Below, piece by piece: positions 18,991 through 29,226 of a DNA stretch of 44,748 bases. Each line of letters begins with the position of its first letter. The stretch's first letter is position 1. This DNA is from Chara braunii (Eukaryota > Streptophyta > Charophyceae > Charales > Characeae). The DNA lies in the NCBI GenBank assembly GCA_003427395.1, contig BFEA01000086.1, positions 2,362,386 to 2,407,133 of the forward strand. The letters run 5' to 3'. Position numbers and translations under genes: made by a program. The notes below the pieces were generated by a model, which was given only the letters and a program-made list of their open reading frames with translations, had not been told where the DNA came from and searched no databases.

Positions 18991-19383
18991 TTAGTAGTCG
19001 CTGGTGTATACTGGAGACGTGTCACGATGGTGCGACTCCCTTGGAAGTCCTGGGGACTCCAAGTAGCTGGCCAGCATTCTCGGGCCCGTTATCTTCTCGT
19101 GAAGGCTACTCCTCGTGATGGCACTCACGGGGCGCTTTAGGTAGCAGGCCGGCTTCAGATCGGTGGAGGGGAAGAGCTGCTGCGACGATGCTGCGCTCCT
19201 CTTAGTGGTGACGTGCGTGTCGGGCGCGCTCTTGAGCAGGGCATCAACACCCCCTCGTGGTGATGGCGGGCGTTGCCGCCCTACTCCAAAATTTCGAAGT
19301 TGGGCGAGCGAGACGCGCGGGTGGCTGGGAGGGATGACGGGGCGGGTTTCAGTTGGCGTCAACCAGTAGGCCGTGGCCCACAC
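18991..19383 (-). CDS. Unassigned 130-codon ORF
   Basis: The frame reads MWATAYWLTPTETRPVIPP at its start and is rich in Ser, Pro and Arg, ending VYTSDY. No domain is recognised and no splice context is evident. It lies between the G-rich tract and the gypsy element, so it could belong to the lost 5' part of that element or be chance. Confidence 0.15.
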   Translation of the reverse strand: MWATAYWLTPTETRPVIPPSHPRVSLAQLRNFGVGRQRPPSPRGGVDALLKSAPDTHVTTKRSAASSQQLFPSTDLKPACYLKRPVSAITRSSLHEKITGPRMLASYLESPGLPRESHHRDTSPVYTSDY

Positions 19384-19689
19384 GTGGTTAACGGGGGACC
19401 CCCAATATTTTTTGTTTTTTTTTTAATGGTTTGTTAATATGGTGTGTAGTCTATGGAATGATGCAATTTTTGGTTAAAAAGGGCTTTTGGTTTTCTTATA
19501 AATAGCATTAAAAAAAAGCTTAAATTTTGGGTCTCCGTTAACCGCCTCTCCCGTGGCCGGGCGCTAGCATGAAATAGCGCAGCGCTGGTTTTCTCGTGCT
19601 AACCGACGACGCGGGCGCTCCAGGATACAAACAAGCATCCAAAGCCTACTCGACTGATTTCCTGAAGTGTTGGCTGAACCCCGTGGAGT

Positions 19690-20823
19690 CCCCATGCGAT
19701 CGGTCAAACACACGATTAAGTTGGTCGAAGGCGCAATTCCTCCAAGGGGTTGTGTGTACCGTATGGGATCCAGCGAGCTCGAGGAACAGGGATGGATAAA
19801 GCCTAGTGAATTTGAATTTGGTGCACCTGTTTTGTTTGTCCCATAGAAAGGAGGCAAACTCCATATGTGTATTTATTACCGCGGTCTAAATCGCATCAGA
19901 AGGAAGAATGCGTACCCATTGCCAAGCATAGATGATTTGCTTGATGTTGCAGGTGGGTGCAAGGACTTCTCCAAGATCGATCTCAAGTTTGAATACCATC
20001 AGATTGAAGTCGATCCTGCAGACCAACACAATACTGCATTCAAGACTCGCTATGGGCTTTATGAATTCACCATAATGCACTTCGGTTTCATGAACGCACT
20101 GACCACCTTTCAAAGTCGTATGGACAAGGCCCTCCGTGAACAAATTGGTCGATTTGTGGCTGTGTATCTTGATGACATTCTGATTTTCAGCAAGTCGATT
20201 GAGGAACATATGAAGTAGCTTAAGGAAGTGTTCGCCATCCTCAAGAAAACGCAGCTCCATCTCGACTTAGAGAAATCTGAGTTTGGGAGGGACAACGTCA
20301 TTTATCTTGGGCACTGGTTGTCTGCTGCAGGCCTTGAGCCTAAGGCAACCAAGGTTGAGGTCATCCGCAAGTGACCTCAACCTGCGAACGTCCACGGATT
20401 GCGCTCTTTTCTTGGACTTGCATCGTACTATTAGAAGTTTGTGCCCCAATTTTCTATTGTTGCCCGCCCGCTGTCTAAACTAACAAGCAAGAACGTATCT
20501 TACACGTAGGATGCAACATATGAGACCACTTTTCACGCCTTGAAAGAGGCCCTGGTAAGTTATCATGTGCTTTGCATTGCATACTCCTAACTCAAATTTG
20601 TAGTCACTACGGATGCAAGTCAGTACGGGATTGTCGCAATGTTGCAACAAAATGACGGTGATGGCTTGCGGTCGCTCGAGTACTACACCAAACGCATGCC
20701 CAGTGAAAGGTAGCTACTTCCACCTACATACGCGAGCTCTATGCTCTGCGAAAAGCATTGAACCATTGCACTATTTTTTGGGACAAAATTTCAGCGTTTT
20801 TTGAGATCATGAGACCCTGAAAT
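19690..20823 (+). pseudogene. Gypsy pol: reverse transcriptase and RNase H
   Basis: RT blocks are clear: SVKHTIKLVEGA, GAPVLFVP, YYRGLNRIRRKNAYPLPSID, FSKIDLKFEYHQI, the catalytic YLDD (20164-20175) and SEFGRDNVIYLGHWLS. RNase H begins with FVVTTDASQYGI (about 20600-20626) and continues to DHETLK, where the insertion lies. About ten residues seem to be missing between GSSEL and EEQGWIKPS. In-frame stops occur at about 19843, 20216 and 20372, among others. The catalytic aspartates are still encoded. Confidence 0.9.
20816..20823 (+). repeat. Target site duplication, left copy
   Basis: Reads cctgaaat and matches 21913-21920 (cttgaaat) at 7 of 8 positions. Confidence 0.6.
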
Positions 20824-20829
20824 CATTTT

Positions 20830-20886
20830 TGCGTCGCATCATGTGCGCGCAAGTTGCGCACGTGCGCGCGCACTTGATGCGGCGCA
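20830..20886. repeat. GC-rich near-perfect palindrome
   Basis: The left arm begins TGCGTCGCATCATGTGCGCG; the right arm, inverted, begins TGCGCCGCATCAAGTGCGCG. About 19 of 21 positions pair around a loop of roughly 14 nt. It sits only 6 bp inside the left end of the nested element, as subterminal hairpins of foldback-type elements do. Confidence 0.75.
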
Positions 20887-21187
20887 TTTAAAAAAAATAA
20901 ATAAAAAAAATCAGAAAGGGTAGGTCGCCGTACCCATAAGTGTCTCTCCCTTTTAAAAAGGTTGAGTGCACAAAAAGATAATATTTTGGGGCCTCGTCTT
21001 ACTACTCATTGATTATCTTCTCTTTTCCAAAAAGTACCCTGCAAATAATTAGCAAGGTTTCCATGCCTTTGGAAGGATGTCCATTGGACTGCTGGAAGAC
21101 CTGGAGTAGGCTAGCAATATAACCTGGATTTGGATTCAGGTCTGTGTTCCAAGAGTTATGGGTTACGAACTTACTACAAACACTCCA

Positions 21188-21488
21188 GTAGTTGTCTCGT
21201 TTCCCCCCCCCCTCCTTTTCTTACGTGCAGTGGCCCTAAGGGCCTCACTCCACTCATCAACACTTGCAAAAAAGAAAAATGGATGGCTTGTATGGTTCCG
21301 GTTTCTAGGAGAAGATTCATTCTAGTTTTGCACATATAGTAGCTGTCTCGTTTTTTTGTTTTTCCTTTTCTTACGTGCGTGCAGTGGCCCTAAGGGCCTG
21401 GATCCACTCACATGCTGAAAGAAAAACGTATGGCTTGTATGGATCCAGTTTCTAGGAGAAGATTCATTCTAGTTTTGCACATTTGGTG
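21188..21488 (+). repeat. 151-bp tandem duplication
   Basis: Two units start GTAGTTGTCTCG (21188) and GTAGCTGTCTCG (21339). They share CAGTGGCCCTAAGGGCCT, ATGGCTTGTATGG and TCTAGGAGAAGATTCATTC. Divergence is modest, with small indels. Confidence 0.85.
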
Positions 21489-21731
21489 AGTGGTGGAGTG
21501 AAGCCCTAAAAATCACATGCCGAGTTAGTAAGTCAACCCATGACTGTTGAAACACGGACCTGAAATCGAAGCTACACCATATGTACCTGGCCTACTCCCT
21601 CCTTGCTACAAGTTCAGTGACGACCCGTCCAATGACCACCCCGCTCCTGCCGACGGGACCCTTGCCAATTTTTGGCAGGGACCTTTTGAAGTACCGACAG
21701 GGATTGTCTAAATAATGTGAAAGGGCTTTGT

Positions 21732-21733
<2 letters not shown>

Positions 21734-21798
<65 letters not shown>

Positions 21799-21847
21799 AA
21801 CGTGTATACACACATCAAGTTTTTTTTTTTTTTTTTTTTTTTTTTTT
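21734..21847. repeat. (CT)n microsatellite and poly(T)
   Basis: About 30 CT units (to 21796), a short spacer, then about 27 T residues (21821-21847). Confidence 0.95.
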
Positions 21848-21912
21848 GCGCGCGCACACCTGGGATTAGCGCACCGCGCAGCGTAGCACACTTCACCTAC
21901 ACCGCAAGTATG

Positions 21913-21920
21913 CTTGAAAT
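21913..21920 (+). repeat. Target site duplication, right copy
   Basis: Reads cttgaaat; the gypsy frame continues directly with GGATCAAGGAGC. Confidence 0.6.
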
Positions 21921-23620
21921 GGATCAAGGAGCAAACTACATTGTCTCCTACGTTGACTCGTTGGTTCCATGAGATTGAAATTTTTGACTTCGAATTAAAA
22001 CACAAAAGGAGTTATTATAATCGCGTTGTTGATGCATTGTCTCGCCACCTCGAGTATATGACTTGCCTTGTGAACTCCTACGACTTTCGGAAGAAACTGA
22101 AGGAGGAGCTCGTGGAACAAACTGCCAAGGATTCGGACCTCGGTCCAATCCTTGAACAGTTGCGGGGGCTGACCCCAACAGTCAGCCTGATTTTCACGAA
22201 TGCGAAGGACTGATTTTCCGACACTATGGAAAGAATGACCGTTTGTGTGTACCCAACCATGAGCCTCTCCACACACACTTCTTGGATTTGGCTTACGGTC
22301 GGAGTGGACACTTCGGCATGGCAAAAACCTACGGAAACCTGTTCCAACTATTTGACTGCCCTGGAATGAAAGGATCTGCTGAAAAGTTTGTGGTTGAGCG
22401 TCAAGTCTGTCAATGAATCAAACCATCAAGGCAAAATCCCATGGGGCTGCTCAAACCTCTTCCCAACCCCAACGGTCCCGGAAAGTCCGTCTCTATCGAT
22501 TTCACGGGCATAGGAAAGACGAGTAAGAATGACTATTCGCAAGTGATGGTGATTGTTGATCGATTTTCCAAATTTCTGAATCTGATTCCATTGCCAGCTC
22601 ATGCCTCAACTGAACTCGCGATCCGTAAGCTCCACCAGAAGTACATTCTGCAGTTCAGGACCCCGAAAACCCTTGTGAGTGATTGGGCCCCGCGCTTCAT
22701 ACGTATTGACTGGAAGGACTTCATGTTCCAACTCCCTGGTCTCAAACGGAGTATGACATCTGGTCGACATCCTGAAACCAATGGTTTCAACTTCTCCGCG
22801 CTTAAATTATCTAGGATTAGGAAACGTGGGATGAATAGCTGTATTCAGTCAAGGGGTTGTACAACAACTCCATTAATTTGTCTACCGGCATGACGCCAAA
22901 CGGGTTGCATTACGGTTGGCGGATCCGTAATCCGCTCTCCTACTTATTCCCTGAACAGCCGACTGGTCTAATGCCTGGCAGGCCTGGCTTCAACGCCAAG
23001 CATAATCGCTTGCTTAAGGTTGTCATTGGAGCAGTGACCAAGCTACAACACGTCATGATCCATCATGCGAATAAGAAGCGCACACCTTTGACTATTGAAG
23101 TGGGAAGTTATGTTTAAGTCAAGATGTCTGAATTTTCGGACGAAGAGTGGGTGTCACGCAAACTTCTCCCTCTCTATTATGGTTGTGGGAAGTTCTCGAT
23201 GTGATTGGTGATGACAAGTTCGGTCCTTCATACGTAATTGTTGTGCCTCCTCATCTACGCACGTATCCAGTCTTTCACACGTCAAAGTTGTTTATGCTAA
23301 AAGCTTCAAATATCGTGATAACATGATCCCTCGTGCAGTCAATGGCGGTCACGAGATAGATAAAATTAAAAATCACATTGGGGAGGGACGTAACAAACAA
23401 TATCAGGTTTATTTTCTGCACCACCCATAGGATGATCTCTACTGGATCGCTAAGAAGGAACTGTTGTGGAGTGCACCTTGCGTTGTGAAAGCATACAAAT
23501 GGCAAATCGCTTCCAATGCTGTTCCCAAAATCTCTGCAAAACTCACTCCCACTGAGTACTCAAGGAATCTCTTCGCTATATTAGCTTACGACGCGTTTGT
23601 CAGAGACTCAGAATGAGTTA
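21921..23620 (+). pseudogene. Gypsy pol: RNase H end, integrase, chromodomain
   Basis: RNase H closes with WFHEIEIFDFELKHK and VVDALSR. The integrase zinc region is recognisable in SGHFGMAKT with one cysteine of the following pair retained (VCQ). The core has SIDFTG (first Asp, about 22490) and VSDWAPRF (second Asp, about 22675); the third acidic residue is lost in a degraded, shifted HPETNGF segment. A chromodomain-like YQVYFLHHP..DDLYWIAKKELL lies at about 23400-23465. Frameshifts occur near 22210 and 22890. Confidence 0.85.
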
Positions 23621-23644
23621 CTCGCTCGAAGGGACCTCACTCTT

Positions 23645-23652
23645 AAGGGGGG
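23645..23652 (+). promoter_or_regulatory. Polypurine tract
   Basis: AAGGGGGG directly precedes TGTAGTGTAAGG, the expected polypurine-tract/3' LTR junction of gypsy elements. Confidence 0.65.
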
Positions 23653-24080
23653 TGTAGTGTAAGGACCAGCCAAACGAAAACTGAGACACACAACTGATTT
23701 ATAAGATTTGCCAATGGAATGCATGCCTTGCTGAGTTTCCCGCTTGTTGCCGAGTTTTCCAAGTCTGAGTGTGTGTGTGCTTACTGGTCTGCGTGCCTAT
23801 CTGAGTGCTTGTCGGTTTGAGTGTATGTGTGACCCACAAGGGTACTTGACCATGCGGGACGCCCGAGGGGCCGGTACTTACCTGTGGCCGTGACATTGAG
23901 GGTTGCAGCAGGGAAAACACTCAAGTGGCGGGGAAAGAGGCCTATGACACTTGGAGCAGCGGAAAAACACTCAAGTAGCAGGTAGGCCGGTACCACACCA
24001 AGAAGAGGTAGATGTGCCGGGTACTTGAGGCCGAGCAGAAGAAGACGAAGTTGGCATTTCTAGAGGCCCAATAACTGTAG
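23653..24080 (+). repeat. Start of a putative 3' LTR; end undefined
   Basis: Begins TGTAGTG right after the polypurine tract. A TTTATAAG motif occurs at about 23699-23706. The right end (CA plus target duplication) was not located and no 5' partner is in the window. Around 23905-23985 a near-repeat GGRAAAACACTCAAGTRGC occurs twice about 48 bp apart. Confidence 0.4.
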
Positions 24081-24249
24081 GATAGGTCTACGTGGGTACC
24101 AGTCCAACCAGTCTGAGTCTAGGGCCTGTACGGGCAATATCAGAGTCTGCAATGATGTTTCCCTCCGAAAGGGAGGAGGTACCGGTTGCTTGGAGGCCAC
24201 TCGGCCTAGGAAGTCACCGCCCAATAGGCAAGCAGGCCGCTATATCTCC

Positions 24250-24272
24250 AGGAGGAGCAAAGTGCTCCTCCT
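24250..24272. repeat. Perfect 10-bp hairpin
   Basis: AGGAGGAGCA and TGCTCCTCCT flank the 3-nt loop AAG. Confidence 0.7.
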
Positions 24273-24442
24273 CATTCTTCGCTGTGCAAGTTTGGCGACA
24301 CACTGCTTGGAGCGCTGGCTGGAGCAGCGCTGCTGGGGAGGACAGAGCAACCATCTCTCCACCGCGGCTATGGTGAAGGAGCACGGGCCGGAGGAGGAGG
24401 AAGACGAGGACTAGGAAGAGGAAGAGCACCAGAGGTACTTAC

Positions 24443-24730
24443 CTGGCTATGGTGGATGCCATCTTCATCACCTTGGTGGGGGCTGCATCTGGAAGGCCCC
24501 AGTTGGGGTAGAGCTACACCAAGTATCTTCGAGGCAGAGTCAGGCATGGAGGCCTGAGCTAGAGCAGCCATAGCTGCTTTCTTGTACTTTGCACAGCAGA
24601 GCAATGCCCTGGTAGTCCGCCATAGACTCGGCATTGGAGGACGGAGGATAATGGTGGCCATGGCTATGGTGGACCTCATGTGATACCTGCAGTAGAAGAG
24701 AGATTCTGACATTGATTCTGGTTCAGCCAT
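24443..24730 (-). other. Possible minus-strand exon ending at a donor site
   Basis: An open frame from ATG (MAEPESMSESLF) runs about 96 codons to GATGGCATCCACCATAGCCAG, followed by GTAAGTAC, a near-ideal 5' splice site. Two further CAG/GTAAGTA motifs lie on the same strand near 23885 and 26476. No domain is recognised, so the exon is hypothetical. Confidence 0.2.
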
Positions 24731-24835
24731 TCAACATTATTATTATTATTTCTTGTTTGAATAAGAGGGGAGGAGATAAGGAGGAGAGGGGTTGGTGAAG
24801 AAGAAGGGAATTCTCATTGCTCTTTGCTGGTGTAC

Positions 24836-24893
24836 ATCTTCTTCTTCTTCTTTCTTTCATCTTCTTCTTCTTCTTCTTCTTTCCCTCTCTCTC
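24836..24893. repeat. (CTT)n microsatellite
   Basis: Two CTT runs of about 6 and 7 units separated by TTCTTTCATC, then CT-rich sequence. Confidence 0.9.
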
Positions 24894-25286
24894 CTCTCCA
24901 GTTCATTCATTTCTTTGTGCAATTGGACGGCATTGTACTTTCTCATGAATGTGTACTTTGAAATTGGGCAGGATCATAACAATTGAAATGAAAAGCAATT
25001 CTAATTACCGTCCTTCCCCAAGTCAATCAACAGCACAAATTTCCCTGGATCCCGACCACGTTATCAACACCCACGGACCAATTATTTACAAGGTTTCATC
25101 GAAGTATCCGGGAGTCTTCTTCTTCCTCCCTCTTCCTCAAGCTCTGGCTATGGTGCTTGCAAGCACCCAACCTATCAAGCCTGCCAATCGCCACACACCC
25201 TCCTAAATCCAACACCCCTCTCTGCACCACTCAAGAAGCCCACTGCAGATAACGCGTCCAGTCAGCAGGGGAGCGCAGCTCCCAGG

Positions 25287-25955
25287 ATGATGAAGAAGAA
25301 CAGCAACTCGATGAAGATGAAGATCTGGCACGTCGAAGAAGAACCACTGAAAGTGCAGCTTCGGTGGAAGCTGACCAAACCAAAACAAGCACATGGATAT
25401 GAGGAAGCGCTCATGAACACTTGGGCAGCGAGCCCAGAGCTGTCACCAATGAAGCTGGACGGCCCCAGCTATGGCCGCCAGCGGCATGTGGTGTGCCCTG
25501 CGTACATGCCCACAATAGCGCAGCAGGGAATCAACGCGACCTCCACCCAGACTGTGAAAGGAAAAGCAATAAAAAGAACCCCAAATTCGTCAGCCTCTGC
25601 CTACTTCTACCCGACTTCCCTAGACCTACAACACAGAAGCCACCTACAGACCTATCTGACCGTCCAAAGACTCCAAACAGCAAACATCTATGGCCAAAGA
25701 GTCAAGATCTACTTACATGCATCTAGATGGAAACCTAGACTAAGGGAACCCAAGGCTAAGACACACAAAAGAAAGACCTCCGGGCCTACCAGTTTCCAGA
25801 AGGGCAGAAAAGGACAAACAACATGGCTGAAAGGTGTTACATGCTGCGCCTGCAACAGGCTGCACGGGCCCCCTGTCAGGCCTGTGACGTTTGCAGGCCA
25901 AAAGCCTGAAAACAAGGGCCTACAGGCCCCGTGTCGTTTCAGCCTGAAAGCCTGA
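25287..25955 (+). CDS. Unassigned 222-codon ORF
   Basis: This is the longest uninterrupted ATG frame that is not low-complexity or retroelement pol. The frame is also open upstream of the ATG. The product is basic and hydrophilic, beginning MMKKNSNSMKMKIW, with a Lys/Arg-rich C-terminal third (KAKTHKRKTS) and a CCAC pair near residue 190. No signal peptide, membrane segment or known domain is visible. The last 17 codons run into a minisatellite. It may be a gag-like remnant or chance in GC-balanced DNA. Confidence 0.2.
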   Translation: MMKKNSNSMKMKIWHVEEEPLKVQLRWKLTKPKQAHGYEEALMNTWAASPELSPMKLDGPSYGRQRHVVCPAYMPTIAQQGINATSTQTVKGKAIKRTPNSSASAYFYPTSLDLQHRSHLQTYLTVQRLQTANIYGQRVKIYLHASRWKPRLREPKAKTHKRKTSGPTSFQKGRKGQTTWLKGVTCCACNRLHGPPVRPVTFAGQKPENKGLQAPCRFSLKA

Positions 25956-26060
25956 AAACAAGGGGCTACAGGCCCTGTGTCGTTTCAGACTAAATCAGGG
26001 CCTTTCCGGCCCTGAGTGTTTGCAGCCTGAAACTGAGGGCCATTTTCAGGCCCTCGTCAG
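25905..26060. repeat. 46-bp minisatellite
   Basis: GCCTGAAAACAAGGGCCTAC with a CCCTGTGTCGTTTCAG half is repeated at about 25905-25950 and 25951-25996, followed by diverged GGGCCTTTCCGGCCCTGAG and GGGCCATTTTCAGGCCCTC variants. The words are themselves palindromic around GGCC. Confidence 0.7.
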
Positions 26061-26210
26061 TTCGACCCGCCTTGAAACTCAGGCAACAAACCAGGGTTTT
26101 AGCACAGCCCATTTCGGGCCTGTTTTCAAGACAACCCCTGGTTGAGCTTCAACGCCAGGGTCTGGCACGTTTCGGCATTGGCAAGAGCAGCCACCTGGAC
26201 GGGCCAGCAC

Positions 26211-26217
26211 TATATAG
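26211..26217 (+). promoter_or_regulatory. Candidate TATA box
   Basis: TATATAG in CAGCACTATATAGGACTGG is followed by GC-rich sequence and repeats. It may be an LTR or gene promoter; no ORF is associated. Confidence 0.2.
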
Positions 26218-26344
26218 GACTGGCCTGCCCTGCAGGCCGGCAGGTAGTTCCTAGGTACTTCCCAGGCACTTCACGTGCAGTTCAGGAGGCAGGAGGTAGT
26301 CTTCAGGACTCGCCAGCAGCACTCTGGAGGAGCGCTGCAGGAGT

Positions 26345-26414
26345 AGTAGCGCTAGCAGTAGTCTTCAGCGCTGGGCGCTAGTAGCGTTAGCAGTAGTCTT
26401 CAGCGCTGAGCGCT
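26345..26414 (+). repeat. 35-bp tandem duplication
   Basis: Two adjacent 35-bp units beginning AGTAGCG(C/T)TAGCAGTAG differ at two positions. Confidence 0.9.
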
Positions 26415-28513
26415 CTTAGGAGCTAGAGTAGTACTAGAGAGAGAGAGATTGCGCGGAGGCCAGGGATACTTACCTGCAGCGCCATAGCTCCAGCTTCACG
26501 TTTGAGGTACCTGCAGCACAGCGCCAACTTCACAGGTTAGTACCTGGCATATGAGAGAGAGAGAGTTCTTCTTCTTCCTCTTTTCAGTCCACCATCTCCC
26601 TCTCACCCTCTCGCTACCTGACTTCACTGCATCAGCAGACTATGAGAGAGCGGACTTGGTGACATTTGGATCCAGACTCGACATTGGGCTTCAGACATTT
26701 TGACGAGGGATTATTTGGGACTTGTAACAAAGCCTTGGTGTTGACGACATTCCCATCTCTCTCCCTCCTCTTCGTCTGTTTCCCCTCCTCTTCGTCTGTG
26801 CATGATTTGGACCTGGCGCATTCTTCCTGTGTGTAGTGCCAGGCCCCTTCACACCTTGTGATGAGGATGATGTATGTTTGGTCTGCGTTGCAACATTGAT
26901 TGGGCTAGTCATTTGTATTCTAGCATTCTGCTGCGCTGTCTTGCACTACGTGATAGAGGTCAGTCCCGGTCAGGTCAGGACTTGTATGTAAGTCTTCCGC
27001 TGCGCCACAAGGCGCCATTTTGTATGTATCAGGATGTACATTGCTTGTTGAGATTCCACTTGCACTGCATTGTCCATTCAGTCCTTTTTATCACATTGCG
27101 GATCCTCGGTTATATATGCACATCGCCCAACTGGGCATGTAACAAAGGCCTAAGACTTTGATGTAGAGACTACTAGTGACAGGTTCAAGGTTCAAGCCCA
27201 GTAAATGTCAAAAACAGTCAAACACCACAAACACACTACAGATCACGGGATCAAGTCCCGCAATGCCCCAAACAAGGAAACAGCAAACACAGTTAGTGCA
27301 CAGTCCCACTGGGATACTGCGATTTATTGCATTTGGCCAACACGGGTGTGAGTACCCTTGTGAGTGGGTTGTGTGTGGTGTGTGGGAGAGTGTTGGCCTT
27401 AGACATTGATGGCGGATGATGAAAAGGGAGGCACAGCTGCCGGCAAAATGCTTGGTCTTTGCGTTAGCCAGACCCCCACTGGTGGCCCCACCCCATCTCT
27501 GACTACCACTGTTGGCACGGGGGGCAACATGCAATCCCTTCATTGTGAGGTAGCTATGCTTGCAGGGCCCCCCTCTATATAGCCTTAGGAGTAGTGCTAT
27601 GTAGGTAGTGAAAGGCAAAACAGAATTTGAGAGAAGAACACAGTGTAGTTTCTTTATAAAAACAAAAGGGATAGAATTCTCACAGTGTTAGGAGACGAAT
27701 TCCTGCGCGTTGTGGATGGCTGGCAATTCCCATTCGAAACCTTTACATGCGTTGCTCTGGTATGCTGGCGTGGAACGGCAGTTTCCTTCTTAGATCTTGG
27801 CCACACAAACATTCAGAAGTTCAAAAAACAGCCAACCAACCTGCTCAATTAGGATGCAGATTAAAAGATTCAACTTGAACAGCAACCCCCAGATACCACA
27901 GTGTAAGCATGCTTATTGTCTCATTTGCTCAGTGTATTTATTCTGCATGTGTACCGTAAAGAGAGGTACTCCGCTGGAGGGAGCGAGTGGAGCTTCACAC
28001 AGACAGCCAGGAAATGTGAAAGCAAAAATGGTGTACGACCTCACAGATTTCTGATCCCTATAGCTATCCTAGGGCTGGAGTTCATGGATCTTGAAGGTTT
28101 GGCAGGCTTGAGGTGTCTGAGCTTTCTCCATGCATAAAGTGATCCCTAGAATAATTTGATTCCCCACGGCCCCCTGTGTGGCATACTTCGGGTTCGCCAA
28201 CAACTGAGAAAAAGTCGGCTTGTCCCTCCTAGTTGGTTGTGGAAGTTGAGTCTGTCTTTCCAGCCCGCACCAGGTGTTAGGAGCTTGGGTGCTGCTCCCC
28301 CCACAGAGAAGAGTTAAGTAGGCGTAGACCCAGAACCTTAGGATAGCTTAGTCCTGTTTAGTATATGTAAAGCTAGTCCTCTGTCCTATGTAGGGTAGTT
28401 CTTAGCTGGTAGACTCAGGGGGTTATATAGTCAGCCTCCCCTTCCATAGTCTATGATCATAAAGTTACATAAACCCAAGTACATAGCTCGGGGTAGGTAG
28501 TGTGAGATAAAAA
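26415..28513. other. No recognisable gene
   Basis: Contains GA-rich runs at 26436-26448 and 26551-26562, two tRNA B-box-like words (GGTTCAAGCCC near 27189 and GGATCAAGTCC near 27249) without matching A boxes, and only short unassigned frames such as 27208-27618 minus. No retroelement protein motif was found. Confidence 0.35.
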
Positions 28514-28629
28514 GAATATTGAGAGAAGAATATGTAGTACTAGAATGCAGCTGTTTCCATATGAGGAGAAGGAATATTGAGAAAAGAATATACAGTAGTA
28601 AAATGCAGCTGTCTCCATATGACGAGAAG
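28514..28629. repeat. 58-bp tandem duplication
   Basis: GAATATTGAG at 28514 and 28572 starts two units sharing AAATGCAGCTGT/AGAATGCAGCTGT and TCCATATGAGGAGAAG/TCCATATGACGAGAAG. Confidence 0.85.
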
Positions 28630-28717
28630 CCAGCTTGCATTTTAATGATTTTATTCATTTCTTGGGAAAAAAAAAGTAAGAAAGAGAAGATGGAGGGAAA
28701 CATCAAGCGGAAAACTG

Positions 28718-28898
28718 ATACCTTTGCCAGCCATTTGGCTGAGATCAAGCATAGTATCTGTGCGGATCAGCTTACTATCTGATCCATGGCCCATAGGGCC
28801 ACAAATGATTTTAATCTTATGTTTTCGGGGCCACAAACGAGTCATGTGAGTAGGCTTGCCTGCGCGACCCTTCTTGCATTGCCTCTGGGCTGCACTAC
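28718..28898 (+). pseudogene. U2 snRNA-derived copy, near full length
   Basis: It starts ATACCTTTGCC, the plant U2 5' end, then shows TTTGGCTGAGATCAAGC, ATAGTATCTG, CAGCTTACTATCTGATCC, a TGGCCCATAGGGCCA stem-loop, AGGCTTGCC and a TGCACTAC 3' end, in the U2 order and at nearly the U2 length (about 180 against roughly 195 nt). The branch-site-pairing GTAGTA has become ATAGTA and the Sm site region is degraded, so it is a pseudogene. No plant snRNA upstream element or TATA is visible. Confidence 0.85.
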
Positions 28899-28977
28899 AG
28901 CAAAGAGCGGTGCAGCCCATAATCCCCCCGCCTGGAGAAAACAAAGGAGGGTGGAAATACTGTAGAATTTCATATAG

Positions 28978-29095
28978 CAGCGACAAATTTAGGGCTGGAG
29001 GAGAGACGCAGGGCAGGTAGACAGACAGAATCACATAGAGCAGAGATAAATGTAGGGGTGGAGGAGAGGAGGAGGAGGGGCAGGTAGGTATACAT
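28978..29095. repeat. Tandem duplication, about 63 bp
   Basis: Units beginning CAGCGACAAATTTAGGGCTG and CAGAGATAAATGTAGGGGTG both continue GGAGGAGAG...GGGCAGGTAG. Confidence 0.7.
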
Positions 29096-29226
29096 CACTT
29101 TTGGCAGGTGTTTGAGACAATGTTACAGAAGTCTCAATTAGTCCTTGCACTGTTGGATAGATTTCAACAGCACTTCTGTTCTAGCTGTATTTTGTGGTTG
29201 TACGGTCTTCTTCTTTCTTCTTTTTC

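Larger units (their letters stand above)
20824..21912. mobile_element. hAT-like non-autonomous element nested in gypsy
   Basis: Removing this 1,089-bp block and one flank copy restores DHETLK followed by WIKEQ in RNase H. Flanks are cctgaaat (20816-20823) and cttgaaat (21913-21920), an 8-bp duplication with one mismatch. The ends read CATTTTTGCG and, inverted, CATACTTGCG (8 of 10). Short inverted ends and an 8-bp duplication suggest the hAT superfamily. No transposase is encoded. Inside are a long palindrome at the left end, a 151-bp tandem duplication, a CT microsatellite and a T run. Confidence 0.65.
19690..23652 (+). mobile_element. Ty3/gypsy chromovirus remnant
   Basis: In order this shows reverse transcriptase, RNase H, integrase zinc-binding region, integrase core and a chromodomain-like C terminus, the chromovirus gene order. 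A polypurine tract and a TGTAGTG LTR start follow. No gag, protease or 5' LTR is recognised. Many stops and at least several frameshifts make it inactive. A 1,089-bp DNA element interrupts RNase H at 20824-21912. Confidence 0.9.

Noticed and set aside
24436-24560. U1 snRNA copy starting TACTTACCTGG
   Set aside because: Similarity stops after about 11 bases. The motif is equally an antisense splice donor, and no later U1 stem-loops are present.
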